A DNA stretch of 64,000 bases, from positions 3,162,001 to 3,226,000 of the forward strand of contig CP170506.1 in assembly GCA_042691655.1 (NCBI GenBank), written 5' to 3'. The stretch is from UBA695 sp042691655. Its GTDB lineage: Bacteria > Verrucomicrobiota > Verrucomicrobiia > Chthoniobacterales > Chthoniobacteraceae. The notes below the pieces were generated by a model. The model saw only the letters and a program-made list of their open reading frames with translations, was not told the origin of the DNA and did not search any database. Position numbers and translations under genes: made by a program. Position 1 is the first letter of the stretch, and the number at the start of each line of letters is the position of its first letter. Shown piece after piece: positions 62,712 to 64,000 of this stretch.

Positions 62712-64000
62712 TCACACGCAGTAACCAGCCGGTCAATGGCCGCGCGCAGGCCCTCGATGGCCACGGGCTTCGTCAGGTGCTCGGCAAACCCCGCCTCGCG
62801 ACTTTGCCGGATGTCCTCGTCCGTCCCAAAACCGCTAATGGCCACGCCTCGGACGTGGGGGTGCCCTCGCTGGATCTCCCGCATCACCTCCAGGCCGCTG
62901 CCGTCGGGCAGGCCGATGTCGCTAATTAAGAGATCCAACGGCTCCCGGCTCGCGGCCTCCAACGCCCCGGCCACCGTGTCGGCTCCGAGCACTTCGTAGC
63001 CCCAGCGTTCCAGCAGGCGCGATAAAATCCGCAGCGTATCCAGGTTATCCTCCACCAGCAGAACCCGCCACTGCTTTTCCCTTAAGACCGGCGGCGCGAC
63101 TCTCTCCGCGGGGTGGCCCGGCCCGGGAGCTATGGTGTGCAGCTCCACCGTAAAAACGGCCCCTTTCTCCGGCCCATCGCTCCGGGCATAAATAGTGCCC
63201 TGGTGCAGCTCGACGACCGCCTTGGCAATGCTCAGCCCCAGCCCGAGACCGCCAAAACGCCGCGTCAACATCTTCTCCGCCTGCTCAAACGCATTGAAAA
63301 TGCGCAAAAGCGCCTCCTCGGGAATGCCGATGCCGGTGTCGGCCACTTCGACCCGGATGCGGTCCTCCACGTTTTCCGTGCGGATGGAGATCCGCCCTTC
63401 CGGGGGGGTGAACTTGAGCGCGTTTTTAACCAGATTCCAGAACACCTGCTGGAGCCGCGCCGAATCCGCCAATACATAATGCTCCCCAGCATCGAGCTTG
63501 AGCACAATCTCCATGGCCTTCTGCGCAATCTCGGCCCGGCAGATCTCCAGCGTCTTGAGCAGCGCCACGTGGACATCCACCTCCTCCGGGTGAAGCTGCA
63601 CTAGGCCGCGGCTGATGCGCGTCACGTCCAGGAGATCGTCGATCAAGCGCGCCTCCAGCTCGGCGTTGCGTCGGATGATGTCCAGATCCGGCCGGATTCC
63701 CTCCGGAATGTCATCCATGGATTGCAACAGCGAGGCCGCCGTCAAGACCGGCGTGAGCGGCGTGCGCAGCTCGTGGCTCAGGACGGCGATGAATTGGTCC
63801 TTGGCCTTATTGGCCGCCTCGGCATCCTCCTTGGCTTTTTTCAGCGCGGCTTCATCCCGCCTGCGGCGTTCTTCCTGGTCGAGGTGATCGAGCGCAAATG
63901 AAATATCCGCGGCCACTTCCTCCAGGAGCGCCACTTCCTTGTCCATAAAGACGTTGGTTTCCGAAGAACAAAGCACCAGCACGCCGTAGACCGCCCCCTG
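62696..64000 (-). CDS. Hybrid sensor histidine kinase/response regulator (5' truncated)
   Basis: Signal-transduction kinase with the receiver at its C-terminus. The frame is open to the window end, so the start (and probably most of a GAF-type sensor domain) lies beyond 64000; the visible start has GVLVLCSSETNVFMDKEVALLEEVAADISFALDHL, typical of GAF ends. After a coiled coil come HisKA (FIAVLSHELRTPLTP), HATPase motifs (VFWNLVKNALKFT, DTGIGIPEE, FGGLGLGLSIAK) and a REC domain (VLLVEDNLDTL, DLLISDIGLPDGSG, LTKPV). Target is unknown. Convergent with xerD. Confidence 0.93.
   Translation of the reverse strand, partial: QGAVYGVLVLCSSETNVFMDKEVALLEEVAADISFALDHLDQEERRRRDEAALKKAKEDAEAANKAKDQFIAVLSHELRTPLTPVLTAASLLQSMDDIPEGIRPDLDIIRRNAELEARLIDDLLDVTRISRGLVQLHPEEVDVHVALLKTLEICRAEIAQKAMEIVLKLDAGEHYVLADSARLQQVFWNLVKNALKFTPPEGRISIRTENVEDRIRVEVADTGIGIPEEALLRIFNAFEQAEKMLTRRFGGLGLGLSIAKAVVELHQGTIYARSDGPEKGAVFTVELHTIAPGPGHPAERVAPPVLREKQWRVLLVEDNLDTLRILSRLLERWGYEVLGADTVAGALEAASREPLDLLISDIGLPDGSGLEVMREIQRGHPHVRGVAISGFGTDEDIRQSREAGFAEHLTKPVAIEGLRAAIDRLVTACDQPRG

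Overview
The window is GC-rich, densely coded bacterial chromosome from a Gram-negative organism. LpxI and LpxB indicate lipid A, and MurJ and DapL indicate peptidoglycan. The mixture best fits Verrucomicrobiota: the LL-diaminopimelate aminotransferase DapL (characterised in Verrucomicrobium), a PEP-CTERM-tagged subtilase, a sialate O-acetylesterase, a GldA/F/G-like ABC set with a DUF4340 protein, a non-actinobacterial Dop/PafA-family enzyme, and intergenic repeats of the CACAGAGG and CCCTGAAAGGG types. The phylum is inferred from gene content. Class and genus cannot be named from the sequence alone.

Layout. 1-4.2 kb: the end of an MscS channel gene, mazG, superoxide dismutase, a small membrane protein and YccF. 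4.5-8.9 kb: a minus-strand operon of three pilus/secretion motor ATPases (PilB-like, PilT, PilB-like) with 5-bp gaps. 9-16.4 kb: HemW-like radical SAM protein, DUF2007, a Cys-rich mini-protein, a pair of M16 peptidases, a PEP-CTERM subtilase and a secreted thioredoxin-fold protein. 16.5-21.7 kb: a four-gene ABC exporter/GldG/DUF4340 operon. 21.9-25 kb: lipid A genes lpxI, a Gfo/Idh/MocA oxidoreductase and lpxB. 25-32 kb: photolyase, sialate O-acetylesterase, FIST protein, and an ECF sigma/anti-sigma/secreted-protein operon. 32.3-33.4 kb: prepilin peptidase broken by a one-base frameshift. 33.5-43.3 kb: serA, mgtA-type P-ATPase, aroK, sua5, murJ, an RlpA-like secreted protein and the DNA polymerase III delta-prime gene.

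43.3-49.5 kb is the least ordinary part. A 547-bp gene-free stretch with hairpins precedes an isolated Dop/PafA-family gene. Next come ffh-rpsP-khpA and trpA, with a 161-bp nested palindromic MITE-like element, a second long inverted repeat and a REP cluster close by. 49.5-56.3 kb: an ABC-F ATPase, recF, a Sel1-repeat protein, and thiC behind a TPP riboswitch whose terminator hairpin ends almost on the start codon. 56.5-64 kb: a co-oriented stress/housekeeping run (ferritin-like DUF892, aldo/keto reductase, DJ-1/PfpI, SixA, YkgJ-type protein, HAD phosphatase, dapL, xerD), then a hybrid histidine kinase cut by the window end.

Two dispersed intergenic repeat families stand out. One is an eight-copy family built on TCAGGAACT. 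The other is a five-locus CACAGAGG family. Some copies sit side by side, and many are arranged as inverted pairs. No tRNA, rRNA, CRISPR array or intact insertion sequence was seen.
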